Positions 26,340-34,638 of a stretch of DNA of 64,000 nucleotides are shown here, piece after piece; the first letter of the stretch is position 1; each line of letters begins with the position of its first letter. The position numbers were made by a program, and so were the translations under genes. Source of the stretch: Variovorax gossypii (GTDB taxonomy: Bacteria; Pseudomonadota; Gammaproteobacteria; Burkholderiales; Burkholderiaceae_C); NCBI RefSeq assembly GCF_003965815.1, contig NZ_RXOE01000004.1, positions 124,001 to 188,000 on the forward strand. The letters run 5' to 3'. A model generated the notes under the pieces. It was not told where the DNA came from. It was given only the letters and a program-made list of their open reading frames with translations, and did not search any database.

Positions 26340-29224
26340 CCCGATTCCTCCACTACGCCGTATTTGTCGCTGGCCTTGCCGTCGTGGGCTGGGTGGGCGC
26401 CGGATACATCGGCACCAACCCGCTGGCGCTGGCCGTCACGCTGATCATCGGCGCGTTCTACATCATGGGCGCGCTGGAGCTGCACCGCTTCCAGCAGGCC
26501 ACCGACAGCCTGACGCAGGCCACGACCGACCTCTCGGCCCCGCCCGAGAGCCTCGGCACCTGGCTCGACAGGCTGCATCCCTCGCTGCGCAACGCCGTGC
26601 GCCTGCGCATCGAAGGCGAGCGCGTGGGCCTGCCGGGCCCCGCCCTCACGCCGTACCTCGCAGGCTTCCTGGTTCTGCTGGGCATGCTGGGCACCTTCAT
26701 CGGCATGGTGGTCACGCTCCGGGGCACCGGCCTCGCGCTGGAAAGCTCGACCGACCTGCAGACCATCCGCGATTCGCTCTCCGCACCCGTGAAGGGCCTC
26801 GGCCTCGCCTTCGGCACCTCGGTGGCGGGCGTGGCCGCATCGGCCATGCTGGGCCTTGCTTCTGCACTAAGCCGCCGCGAGCGCCTGCAGGCCGGACAAC
26901 TGCTCGACACGAAGATCGCCACCGTGCTGCGCGTCTTCTCGCAGACGCACCAGCGCGAAGAGTCCTTCAAGCTGCTGCAGCAGCAGGCCCACGCGATGCC
27001 CGAGATGATCGGCCAGCTGCAGGCCATGGTGCACGCCATCGAACGGCAGAACCAGTCCCTCAGTGACCGGCTCGCAGCCAGCCAGGACAGCTTCCACAGC
27101 AAGGCCGAGGCCGTGTACGGAAACCTCGCTTCCTCCGTCGACCAGTCGCTCAAGCAGAGCCTGACCGAGAGCGCGCGCGTCGCGGGCGCCGCGATCCAGC
27201 CCGTGGTCGAAGCCACCATGGCCGGCATCGCGCGCGAAACGGCCGCGCTGCACCAGACCATCTCGAGCACCGTGCAGCAGCAGCTCGACGGCCTCTCCGG
27301 CCGCTTCGAGGCCACCACCGACCGCGTGGCCGACACCTGGAAGACCGCGCTCGCCGAACACCAGCACACCAGCGAAGCGCTGTCGAAGGACGTGCGCGGC
27401 TCTCACGACCACTTCGCGCAGACCTTCGAGCAGCGTTCCGCCGCGCTGGTGGACAGCGTCTCCGCGCGCCTCGAAAGCACCGTCGGCAACGTGTCGAAGA
27501 CCTGGGGCGACGCGCTCGCGCAGCACCAGCAGGTCAGCGAGAAGCTGTCGGGCGATGCGCACCAGGCCCTTACCTCCGCCACCGCCGCGTTCGAGCAGCA
27601 CACCGCATCGCTGCTGCAGACCGTGGACCAGGCGCACGCCAAGCTGCAGACCGAGCTGGCAGCGCGCGACGAACAGCGCCTCTCGGCCTGGACGCAATCG
27701 CTCACCGACATGGGCGCCTCGCTCCACCAGCAATGGCAACAGGCCGGCGCGCACAACGCGAGCCAGCAGCAACAGCTGCTCGACACGATGGCGCAGACGG
27801 CACGCGACACCATGGCGCAGACCGAGACGCATGCGAAGAGCACCGTCGCGGAGATCGCACGACTGCTGCAGGCCGCGGCCGAGGCACCGCAGGCCGCGTC
27901 CGACGCGATGTCGCAGATGGCACAGCGAGATGAGCAGCGCCTCGCGGCCTGGACGCAATCGCTGACCACCATGGCCGCATCGCTGCAGCAGGAATGGCAG
28001 CAGGTCAACGCGCACCACGCGGGCCAGCAGCAGCAACTCATCGACGCGATGACGCAGACCGCACGCGACACGATGGCCCAGACCGAAGCACACGCGAAGA
28101 GCACGGTCGCCGAGATCGCGCGGCTGCTGCAGGCTGCATCGGAGGCACCGCAAGCTGCTGCCGATGCGATGTCGCAGATGGCATCGCGCGACGAAGAGCG
28201 CCTCGCGACCTGGACGCAATCGCTGACCGCCATGGCCGCGTCGCTTCAGCAGGAATGGCAGCAGGTCAACGCGCACCACGCAGGCCAGCAGCAGCAGCTC
28301 ATCGACACGATGGTGCAGACCGCCCGCGACACGATGGCGCAGACCGAGACGCACGCGAAGAACACCGTTGCCGAGACCTCGCGGCTGCTGCAGGCTGCCG
28401 CCGAGGCACCGCAGGCGGCTGCCGACGCGATGTCGCAGATGGCGTCGCGCGACGAACAGCGCCTCGCGGCATGGACGCAATCGCTGGGCGCCATGGCCGC
28501 CTCGCTGCAGCAGGAATGGCAGCAGGCCAACGCGCACAACGCGAGCCAGCAGCAGCAGCTCTTCGACACCATGGCCCAGACCGCGCGCGACATGTCGGCG
28601 CAGACCGAGGCGCACGCGAAGAGCACCGTCACCGAGATCGCCCAGTTGCTGCAGGCCGCATCGGAAGCGCCACGGGCTGCGGCCGAAGTGGTGACGGAGC
28701 TGCGCCAGAAGCTCGCCGACAGCATGGCGCGCGACAACACCATGCTGGAGGAGCGCAGCCGCATCCTCGAAACCCTTTCCACCCTGCTCGACGCGGTGAA
28801 CCACGCTTCGACCGAACAGCGCGCGGCCATCGACACGCTGGTGTCGGCATCGGCCGAGATGCTGGAGCGCGTCGGCAGCCGCTTCACCGAGAAGGCCGAA
28901 GCCGAGTCCGACAAGATGAGCAACGTGGCCGCGCAGATCGCCGGCAGCGCCGTCGAAGTGGCCAGCCTGGGTGAGGCCTTCGGCCTCGCCGTGCAACTCT
29001 TCAGCCAGTCGAACGACAAGCTCGCGGCCCACCTGCAGCGCATCGAAGGCGCGCTGGGCAAATCGATCTCGCGCAGCGACGAGCAACTCGCCTACTACGT
29101 CGCGCAGGCGCGCGAGGTGATCGACCTGAGCATCATGTCGCAGAAGCAGATCGTCGAAGACATGCAGCAGATCGCCAGCAAGCAAGAGAAGCAACTGCAG
29201 GCGCCCGTGGACAGCGAAGCATGA
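26336..29224 (+). CDS. DUF802 protein: MotA/ExbB/ZorA-like with long coiled tail
   Basis: 962 residues starting at the ATGA overlap. Four membrane segments are seen at about 5-25, 29-48, 108-128 and 153-177. The last two, with FLVLLGMLGTFIGMVVTL and GLGLAFGTSVAGVAASAMLG, have the pattern of MotA, ExbB/TolQ and ZorA proton-channel subunits. The remaining 780 residues are a continuous helical cytoplasmic tail rich in Gln, Ala, Thr and His, including four 87-residue repeats at 445-792. ZorA proteins also carry a long cytoplasmic tail. With the OmpA partner downstream it should form an ion-driven stator. The cargo and biological role are unknown. Confidence 0.85.
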   Translation: MTRFLHYAVFVAGLAVVGWVGAGYIGTNPLALAVTLIIGAFYIMGALELHRFQQATDSLTQATTDLSAPPESLGTWLDRLHPSLRNAVRLRIEGERVGLPGPALTPYLAGFLVLLGMLGTFIGMVVTLRGTGLALESSTDLQTIRDSLSAPVKGLGLAFGTSVAGVAASAMLGLASALSRRERLQAGQLLDTKIATVLRVFSQTHQREESFKLLQQQAHAMPEMIGQLQAMVHAIERQNQSLSDRLAASQDSFHSKAEAVYGNLASSVDQSLKQSLTESARVAGAAIQPVVEATMAGIARETAALHQTISSTVQQQLDGLSGRFEATTDRVADTWKTALAEHQHTSEALSKDVRGSHDHFAQTFEQRSAALVDSVSARLESTVGNVSKTWGDALAQHQQVSEKLSGDAHQALTSATAAFEQHTASLLQTVDQAHAKLQTELAARDEQRLSAWTQSLTDMGASLHQQWQQAGAHNASQQQQLLDTMAQTARDTMAQTETHAKSTVAEIARLLQAAAEAPQAASDAMSQMAQRDEQRLAAWTQSLTTMAASLQQEWQQVNAHHAGQQQQLIDAMTQTARDTMAQTEAHAKSTVAEIARLLQAASEAPQAAADAMSQMASRDEERLATWTQSLTAMAASLQQEWQQVNAHHAGQQQQLIDTMVQTARDTMAQTETHAKNTVAETSRLLQAAAEAPQAAADAMSQMASRDEQRLAAWTQSLGAMAASLQQEWQQANAHNASQQQQLFDTMAQTARDMSAQTEAHAKSTVTEIAQLLQAASEAPRAAAEVVTELRQKLADSMARDNTMLEERSRILETLSTLLDAVNHASTEQRAAIDTLVSASAEMLERVGSRFTEKAEAESDKMSNVAAQIAGSAVEVASLGEAFGLAVQLFSQSNDKLAAHLQRIEGALGKSISRSDEQLAYYVAQAREVIDLSIMSQKQIVEDMQQIASKQEKQLQAPVDSEA
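27668..28711 (+). repeat. Four 261-bp in-frame tandem repeats
   Basis: Four consecutive copies begin at 27668, 27929, 28190 and 28451, exactly 261 bp (87 codons) apart. Each starts DEQRL-x-x-WTQSL, passes through QQQQL and TARDTMAQTE and ends APQAA-x-DAMSQM. Copies differ by scattered synonymous and conservative changes, so they are old enough to have diverged but still similar enough to recombine. Copy number is therefore a likely source of tail-length variation between strains. Confidence 0.95.
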
Positions 29225-29886
29225 TGGGCACCCGCGAAGACATCGAGGCCGGCTTCGACGAGCCCGGCGTGCCGGTGTGGGCCGTGTTCGGCGACCTCAT
29301 GGCCGGCCTGCTCGGCGCCTTCGTGCTCATCCTCGTGTGTGCGCTCGGCATGCAGATGGAGCTGGCGTCGAAGCTGGAGACCGAAGTCAAGCAGCGACAG
29401 GCCGAGGCCAAGCGCCTGCAGACGCTCGAGCAGGCCCTGGCGGCGCCGCTTGCCGCGGGCCGCGTGACGCTGACCAACGGCCGCATCGGCATCAGCGGCA
29501 ACGTGCTGTTCGCCTTCAACTCGGCCGAGCTGCAGCCCGAGGGCAAGCAGCTGCTCAAGAGCCTGGCCGCGCCGCTGACCACTTATCTCAAGTCGCGCGA
29601 CGAGATCCTGATGGTGAGCGGCTTCACCGACGACCGGCAGATGCGCGACAACGCACGCCAGTTCGCGGACAACTGGGAGCTGTCGGCACAACGCGCACTG
29701 ACCGTGACGCGCTCGCTGATCGAGGCCGGCGTGCCGTCGTCGACGATCTTCGCCGCCGCCTTCGGCTCCGAACAGCCCGTGGCGTCGAATACCGATGCGG
29801 ATGGCCGCTCCAAGAACCGTCGCGTGGAAATGGCGCCCACGCCGCGCCCTTCTTCTTCCAGCGCCAGCGCGAAGCCTCGTGACTGA
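29221..29886 (+). CDS. MotB/ZorB-like OmpA-domain stator protein
   Basis: 221 residues, overlapping the DUF802 gene by 4 bp. A short cytoplasmic N-terminus leads to one membrane helix, VWAVFGDLMAGLLGAFVLILV; D25 sits where MotB and ZorB keep the proton-binding aspartate. A coiled segment (residues about 45-75) follows, then an OmpA-like peptidoglycan-binding domain: VLFAFNSAELQPEG, GFTDD, NWELSAQRA and SNTDADGRSKNRRVEM, keeping the aspartate and arginine that hold diaminopimelate. It should anchor the complex to the cell wall and form the ion channel with DUF802. Confidence 0.88.
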   Translation: MMGTREDIEAGFDEPGVPVWAVFGDLMAGLLGAFVLILVCALGMQMELASKLETEVKQRQAEAKRLQTLEQALAAPLAAGRVTLTNGRIGISGNVLFAFNSAELQPEGKQLLKSLAAPLTTYLKSRDEILMVSGFTDDRQMRDNARQFADNWELSAQRALTVTRSLIEAGVPSSTIFAAAFGSEQPVASNTDADGRSKNRRVEMAPTPRPSSSSASAKPRD

Positions 29887-30592
29887 GCAGGAAGAAGCCA
29901 CCACTCGCGACACCGGCGCCATGGTCGCCGCGGCGCTCGCGCGTGGCGACCAGCGCTTCGATCCGGTGCGCTTTCGCGTCATCGAGGCGATGGCCCGGCG
30001 CGCGGCTGTGCTCGATGGCGAAGTGCGGCGCATCGTCGACGACAAGGTAATCGCGCTGCTTGCAGCGTATGGCGAAGATCAGGAAAAGGCGAAGTCCGCT
30101 GAAGCTGCGGAACAGCCGGCTGAGCCCGGGCGCGACGCATTCGCTGAGCTCATCGAGCACATCGCGAAGCATGCGCCGGCTGCCGGCGACGTTCCCGCAA
30201 CAACGGCAGCAACGGCAGCGAAGACAACGGCAACGGGCAAGGCAATGCCCCGCCCCTCTTCTCGCGCTGCAGCGCCTGCGCCAGCCGCCGAGCTGAAGTC
30301 GATTCGCTACTTCAAGAGCACGTGGTCCAAGCTCAGCGCCGACCGGCGGCTGAACCAATCGCGCGCGAAGGTGCCCCAGAACGCCGGCCCACTCAACTCG
30401 CACCAGCTCGTGCACCGCTCGCTCACGCTCATGCGCGACATGTCGCCGGAGTACCTCAACCGGTTCATGGCGTATGTCGATGCGTTGTCGTGGGTCGAGC
30501 AGCTGAATGGTGGTGCTGCTGCAGCGGCGAATGCTGCGAGCCCGCGTGCCGAGGGCGCGAAGAAGAGCGGTCGCGGCAGCAAATCCGGCTGA
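29879..30592 (+). CDS. DUF2894-family protein of stator-like module
   Basis: 237 residues if translation starts at the GTG at 29879, which overlaps the OmpA stop by 8 bp; the frame opens earlier, at 29795, but inside the OmpA gene. Family features: FDPVRFRVIEAMARRA near the N-terminus and, after a low-complexity Ala/Pro/Thr linker (about 90-140), the C-terminal block IRYFKSTWSKLSADRRLNQSRAKVPQNAGPLNSHQLVHRSL and MRDMSPEYLNRFM. Function unknown. It closes the four-gene coupled module, so it is probably a cytosolic partner of the stator. Confidence 0.83.
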   Translation: MTEQEEATTRDTGAMVAAALARGDQRFDPVRFRVIEAMARRAAVLDGEVRRIVDDKVIALLAAYGEDQEKAKSAEAAEQPAEPGRDAFAELIEHIAKHAPAAGDVPATTAATAAKTTATGKAMPRPSSRAAAPAPAAELKSIRYFKSTWSKLSADRRLNQSRAKVPQNAGPLNSHQLVHRSLTLMRDMSPEYLNRFMAYVDALSWVEQLNGGAAAAANAASPRAEGAKKSGRGSKSG

Positions 30593-30619
30593 GGCCTCTA
30601 CTCGCTCAGCCGAAGCAGC

Positions 30620-31159
30620 TCAGGGCCGCCGCGCCTGCACCGTCTGGCGCGACCAATACACGCCATCGAGCCGATCGAGCCGCACAACGCCACCCGTCGA
30701 AGGCGCATGCACGAAGCGCCCATTGCCCACGTAGATGCCCGCATGCGAGGGCGTGGAAGAGCCGAAGAGCACGAGATCGCCAGTGCGAAGCTCGGATACA
30801 GCCACCGGGCTGCCGAAGGCCGTCATGCGCGCCACCGTGCGAGGCGGCGATTCACCCACGCTGTTGAGGTATACGTAGCCGATGAGCCCGCTGCAATCGA
30901 AGCCTCCGTCGGGCGTGTTGCCGCCGTAGCGATACGGCGTGCCCACGAGGCCGAGCGCGTGGATCGCGATGCTGTTCGATTGCTCGGCTGTCAACGTGCT
31001 GGTGCCACCGATGACGGGCCCGGGGCCGCCGCCCTGTCGTGGCCCCGAGGGGCTCGCACAGCCGATGAACAGAAGGCATGCCCCTATCGAAAGAAGCCGA
31101 AGCAGCCACTGCTGCGATGTGGTCGGGGATGAGGATGTCGGCACAGGCGCGTCGTACAT
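30620..31159 (-). CDS. NlpC/P60 cell-wall endopeptidase lipoprotein
   Basis: 179 residues from ATG 31159; a lipobox ends LLFIGC (Cys34). The catalytic domain shows GTPYRYGGNTPDGGFDCSGL with the nucleophile C89, H139 in SHAGIYVG, and a polar third residue, probably H151 in FVHAP. NlpC/P60 enzymes cut gamma-D-glutamyl-diaminopimelate bonds in peptidoglycan. It runs convergently to the stator-like module, ending 27 bp from it. Confidence 0.93.
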   Translation of the reverse strand: MYDAPVPTSSSPTTSQQWLLRLLSIGACLLFIGCASPSGPRQGGGPGPVIGGTSTLTAEQSNSIAIHALGLVGTPYRYGGNTPDGGFDCSGLIGYVYLNSVGESPPRTVARMTAFGSPVAVSELRTGDLVLFGSSTPSHAGIYVGNGRFVHAPSTGGVVRLDRLDGVYWSRQTVQARRP

Positions 31160-31333
31160 GTCGGATGGCTGGGCTCGTGAACCTGCACGAACTCTAGCGC
31201 GGAATGCGACGGTTTCCTGAAGATGCCGGCCCTCCGCGGCCCGCACTGCTGCGCGGGCGCCACGGAGGGATGCGTGGGCAAGAGGCCTGCGCGTGCCTCC
31301 TGCACGTTCTTTTGGGTCTCTTTTCTTACTTGC

Positions 31334-31621
31334 TTACTCTGCGGCGGGCGCGTTGACCGCGTCCTTCAGCGCCTTGCCGGCGGTGAACTTCGGCGCCTTG
31401 CTGGCCTTGATGGTCATCTTCTCGCCGGTCGAAGGATTGCGGCCTTCGCGCTCGGGACGGCTGGCCACGGCGAAAGTGCCGAAGCCGATCAGTTGCACCG
31501 TGTCGCCCTTGGCCAGCGCGCGCGACAGGTTGTCGATGGCGGAGTCGAGCGCGCGTGCGGCGTCGGCCTTGCTCAGGTTGGTGTCCGTGGCGATGGCGGC
31601 GATGAGGTCGGTCTTGTTCAA
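31334..31621 (-). CDS. hupB: HU-family DNA-binding protein, TTG start
   Basis: 95 residues if read from the TTG at 31621, giving MNKTDLIAAIATDTNLSKADAA, the normal HU N-terminus. The only ATG in frame (31687) would add 22 residues with no family match. The DNA-binding arm is intact: IGFGTFAVASRPEREGRNPSTGEKM followed by APKFTAGKALKDAVN. HU bends DNA non-specifically and compacts the nucleoid. hupB is given by family only; the genome may hold other HU paralogues. Confidence 0.9.
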   Translation of the reverse strand: MNKTDLIAAIATDTNLSKADAARALDSAIDNLSRALAKGDTVQLIGFGTFAVASRPEREGRNPSTGEKMTIKASKAPKFTAGKALKDAVNAPAAE

Positions 31622-31817
31622 AACGGGTGTCTTTCTTTGGTCGGACGATGAATGGATTGAAATGAAACAGGTGCGCACGGGGCGCACCGGGCTCGAACTT
31701 TAAACGCCCCGTCGAGGAATGAAGACACACACCCGCGTTTCAAAAGTGAAACATCGTGATCGATGCACGTTGTGGATGCACGAAACTCCGGCCCGGACTG
31801 GATGAAAAGTACCGACG

Positions 31818-32096
31818 ATGAGGCTGTTCGAACGTTTTCGGGCCTGGCAGGACCACAGGCGCTGGCACCGGCTCGCATGCGAGCGAGCGCTGGCTGAGTT
31901 CGCGCTCACGCACGCGGAGCGGACGGTTGGGGCACATGTGTTGCGGCTTGGCGCGCAGGAAGCGGTGGTTCGCGTGATGTACGCCAATGGGCGGATACCG
32001 CTTGGGCGCTGCTGGTTTGCGGTGCCGCGTGACGGTGGTGCCGTGCGGGAGTTGTCGTTCGAGGACGTGGCTCTGATGGAGTCGCCCTGGCGGTGA
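31818..32096 (+). CDS. Small protein of unknown function
   Basis: 92 residues, rich in Arg and Ala: MRLFERFRAWQDHRRWHRLACERALAEFALTHAERTV, then a beta-like segment (AHVLRLGAQEAVVRVMYANGRIPLG) and a tail SFEDVALMESPWR. No family recognised. No convincing ribosome site precedes the ATG, but the codon use is GC-rich at third positions like real genes nearby. It is divergent from the HU gene. Confidence 0.5.
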   Translation: MRLFERFRAWQDHRRWHRLACERALAEFALTHAERTVGAHVLRLGAQEAVVRVMYANGRIPLGRCWFAVPRDGGAVRELSFEDVALMESPWR

Positions 32097-32139
32097 GGCT
32101 GAACACCGCATAGCGAATGCAAGAACACGCGGAGCAAGG

Positions 32140-32385
32140 TCAGTCCGCTGCCGAGGCCTTCCTGTTGCGCCACCGCCGGTACAGCCAATTGCCGATGAAT
32201 CCGCCGACAACGACGCAAAGCGCCTGCACGAAGACGGCAATCATGAATGCGTCGGAGAGGTCGTATTCGCTGCGTGCCATGTTCATTTCGTACCAATGGC
32301 CGATACCCATCAGGCCGAGGTTCGAAACGAATCCGAGCAGTAGTGCACCCGCAGCAATAGAGAAAATTCGAAGAATTGCATTCAC
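32140..32385 (-). CDS. Small two-helix membrane protein
   Basis: 81 residues if started at the GTG at 32385 (VNAILRIFSIAAG...); the frame extends upstream to 32541 through sequence without conserved look. Two hydrophobic segments (about residues 4-24 and 45-67) flank a short loop, and the C-terminus is basic (YRRWRNRKASAAD). I do not recognise a family. It is the last of several minus-strand genes here and may be cotranscribed with the unknown gene at 32436. Confidence 0.5.
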   Translation of the reverse strand: MNAILRIFSIAAGALLLGFVSNLGLMGIGHWYEMNMARSEYDLSDAFMIAVFVQALCVVVGGFIGNWLYRRWRNRKASAAD

Positions 32386-32435
32386 GTCATGGAACCGGGC
32401 CAAACGGCTCCGACCTCCCTCATTTTTTTGATCTT

Positions 32436-32831
32436 CTAGCTGTTCAGCGCTCGAAGCACCTTGATCGCGAGCGCTCCACGCCCCGCTCCGATTCCACGAT
32501 TGCGCAGATTCGTGTTTTCGGCTTCGGTCACGTCTCGCCAAGTTTCCACTGACTCAATGATCTTGTGAGTCTCGTCGGTGTCGACTGCGAAGTCCACGAA
32601 TCTCTCATCTTGCGTAAGCAGCAAACCGAACAGCCTTGGCATTCCAGGGAAATCGATGTCCAAACCAATGACGATAGATCTCTCCCACTCAACGCCTCGC
32701 TCGAGACCACTGACCCTGAGTGCTTCGGGAAGAGGGTTCTGCCTCCAATGGATGGCTTCTCGCTGGATCGACTCTTCGACCAACGCGTTCTGTTGTTGCA
32801 CGCTCAGCTTGCGACGGTGTGGCAATGGCAT
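32436..32831 (-). CDS. Soluble acidic protein of unknown function
   Basis: 131 residues: an N-terminal helical part (LSVQQQNALVEESIQREAIHWRQNP), a beta-rich middle (RSIVIGLDIDFPGMPRLFGLLLTQDERFVDFAVDTDETH) and a short helix, ending RGIGAGRGALAIKVLRALNS. The size and acidic middle are like those of immunity proteins of contact-dependent toxins, but no toxin gene is near and I recognise no named family. GC content is lower than that of core genes, suggesting accessory origin. Confidence 0.55.
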   Translation of the reverse strand: MPLPHRRKLSVQQQNALVEESIQREAIHWRQNPLPEALRVSGLERGVEWERSIVIGLDIDFPGMPRLFGLLLTQDERFVDFAVDTDETHKIIESVETWRDVTEAENTNLRNRGIGAGRGALAIKVLRALNS

Positions 32832-32878
32832 ATGTCAGAAGGCTGCGACTGCAGCCTCACGTTTCGTTGTGGAAAAGC

Positions 32879-33502
32879 TCAAAGGCCAAAGACCAGCAGC
32901 AAGTTGTTGGCAGGCATCGAATGCCGCTCCCGCAGCACAAGCCCCACCCGCTGCGCCTGTGCAGCCACATCTGCAAGCCGCCGTATGCCCCACGCAGAAT
33001 TGCGCGCACGCAAGTCTTCGTCGAACGCCAGATTGCTCGGTGCCGTCGGCACGTCGTCTTCGAAATAAGGCCCGTAGGTAACGAGCACCCCGCCGGCACG
33101 CAGATGCCGGGCCGCCCCTTGCATCAGCCCAATGCACGCGGCCCAGGGCGCGATGTGGAGCATGTTCGCGCAGTAGATCGCGTCGAACTTCTCTTCCCCA
33201 TCAACGAAGGAGAAGCCCTGCGAAGGCCATTGAGGCGCCGTGACGTCGAGCAGTACCGGCGGCCGGAGATTGGGCAATGCGGCTTGCGCGATTCGAGTTG
33301 CGATGCCGGGCAGCGCGCGGGCATCCGCGTCGGTGGGCTGCCAGGTCCATTTGCTCAAGGCCGTGGCGAACCAGACGGCATGCTGGCCCGTGCCGGATGC
33401 GATCTCCAGCATGGCGCCCTGCTCACCGAGGATGCCGGCGAGTGCGTCGAGGATCGGCTGCTTGTTGCGGTCGGCGGCGGGGCTGTGGGGAAGACTGGAC
33501 AT
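32879..33502 (-). CDS. DUF938-family SAM-dependent methyltransferase
   Basis: 207 residues starting MSSLPHSPAADRNKQPILDAL; the frame continues 22 codons upstream without conserved residues. SAM motif I is AMLEIASGTGQHAVWFA and the family block FDAIYCANMLHIAPWAACIGLMQGAARHLRAGG is intact. DUF938 proteins are predicted small-molecule methyltransferases without an assigned substrate. It runs in the same direction as the next methyltransferase, 114 bp away. Confidence 0.9.
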   Translation of the reverse strand: MSSLPHSPAADRNKQPILDALAGILGEQGAMLEIASGTGQHAVWFATALSKWTWQPTDADARALPGIATRIAQAALPNLRPPVLLDVTAPQWPSQGFSFVDGEEKFDAIYCANMLHIAPWAACIGLMQGAARHLRAGGVLVTYGPYFEDDVPTAPSNLAFDEDLRARNSAWGIRRLADVAAQAQRVGLVLRERHSMPANNLLLVFGL

Positions 33503-33616
33503 TTGAATTCGAAGAAGAGCGGCTGGGCGAGATCGGGAACTGCAGTTTGTACCCGCTGTCAGCTCCACGGTCGACGTTGCAGGGCTGGCTAGGCCACACC
33601 CGTGCGGCCTGCACCC

Positions 33617-34462
33617 CTACCCCGCCGCCACGATCACATGCGCCTGGATCTTGCCGGCCACCGGCCCTTCGCCATGACGGCTCGCAATCGCCCGTGCCGC
33701 GCGGTCCGTGGCCAACTGGAGCGCGTTGGCGTCGCGCGACTCGATCTCGTTGCGCAGCGGCGTTCCCTGGCAATAGGCGGTGGCGACCTCGCGCGCCGAG
33801 GGTGAGCGGCTGAGCTTCTCGCGCGTGTCGATCTGGATGCTGGTGAAGCCTGCGCGGCGCAGGTCCTCGCGGATCAGCGCGACGTCGTGATAGCCGTGCG
33901 GCGTGCGTGCCAGGAAGCGCGGAGGGTCTTGCGGGAACAGCTCGGCCATGGCGTTGGTGACCTCGTCGGCAAAGGCGTTCTCCTCGATGCGGTCCCACAC
34001 GTTGAAAACGAAGTGCCCGCCCGGCCTCAGCACGCGGCGCGCCTCGGCATAGCCGGCGGTGCGGTCGGGGAAGAACATCGCGCCGAACTGGCAGCAGACG
34101 ACATCGAACGAAGCATCTTCGAACGGCAGCTTGAGTGCATCCGCCTGCCGCCATTCGATGTTGATGCTGCCGGTGCTGCTGCCGCCGTTGCCATCGGCGC
34201 CGCCGCCCTGTCGGGTGGCGGCGTAGTCGAGCATGGGCTGGTTGAGGTCGGTCACCACGTAGCGCGCGCCGGCGCCGAGCCTGGGCGCAAGCGCCCGCGT
34301 GACCACGCCGCTGCCGGCCGCCGTTTCGAGCACCGCGCCGGGCGAAGAGGCCGCGACCAGCTCCGCCATGTCGAGGGCATAGGCCTCGAAGATCAGGGGG
34401 ACCATGAGCGTGTCGTAGAACTTCGGGATCGAACCCGCGAATACCTTGTCGGTTTCGGGCAT
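33617..34462 (-). CDS. Class I SAM-dependent methyltransferase
   Basis: 281 residues. Motif I is AVLETAAGSGVVTRALAPRLG and motif II FDVVCCQFGAMFFPDRTAGYAEARRVLRPGG, a UbiE/Methyltransf_11-type core. A Gly/Ser insert (GGGADGNGGSSTGS, residues about 86-99) lies between the early strands. The N-terminus KVFAGSIPKFYDTLMVPLIFEAYA is common in this subgroup. Substrate unknown; no biosynthetic neighbours. Confidence 0.88.
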   Translation of the reverse strand: MPETDKVFAGSIPKFYDTLMVPLIFEAYALDMAELVAASSPGAVLETAAGSGVVTRALAPRLGAGARYVVTDLNQPMLDYAATRQGGGADGNGGSSTGSINIEWRQADALKLPFEDASFDVVCCQFGAMFFPDRTAGYAEARRVLRPGGHFVFNVWDRIEENAFADEVTNAMAELFPQDPPRFLARTPHGYHDVALIREDLRRAGFTSIQIDTREKLSRSPSAREVATAYCQGTPLRNEIESRDANALQLATDRAARAIASRHGEGPVAGKIQAHVIVAAG

Positions 34463-34638
34463 GGGGTGTCTCCTTGAAGGCTTGTTCGGAGCAAGTGCCC
34501 TTGGGTGCCCTGTTGGGGTTACCTAGTCCGGGGTTGGCTGGGTGGCTGCAACAGGTGCGCGGGCTGATCGGGCATCGGCCGCGTTGTGCGATGGTGGCCC
34601 TGTCTGCAGGCCTCGTCAACGTCGTGACGTGGAGTGGC

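Noticed and set aside
27668..28711. Considered as a CRISPR or satellite array
   Set aside because: Units are contiguous, 261 bp, in frame and protein-coding; no spacers.
26867..29194. A 775-codon minus-strand frame across the repeat tail
   Set aside because: Repeats itself only because the sense strand repeats; no start site and no family match.
25605..30592. Considered as a canonical Zorya defence system
   Set aside because: ZorC, ZorD and ZorE counterparts are absent; DUF3348 and DUF2894 are different families and neighbours are core-like genes.
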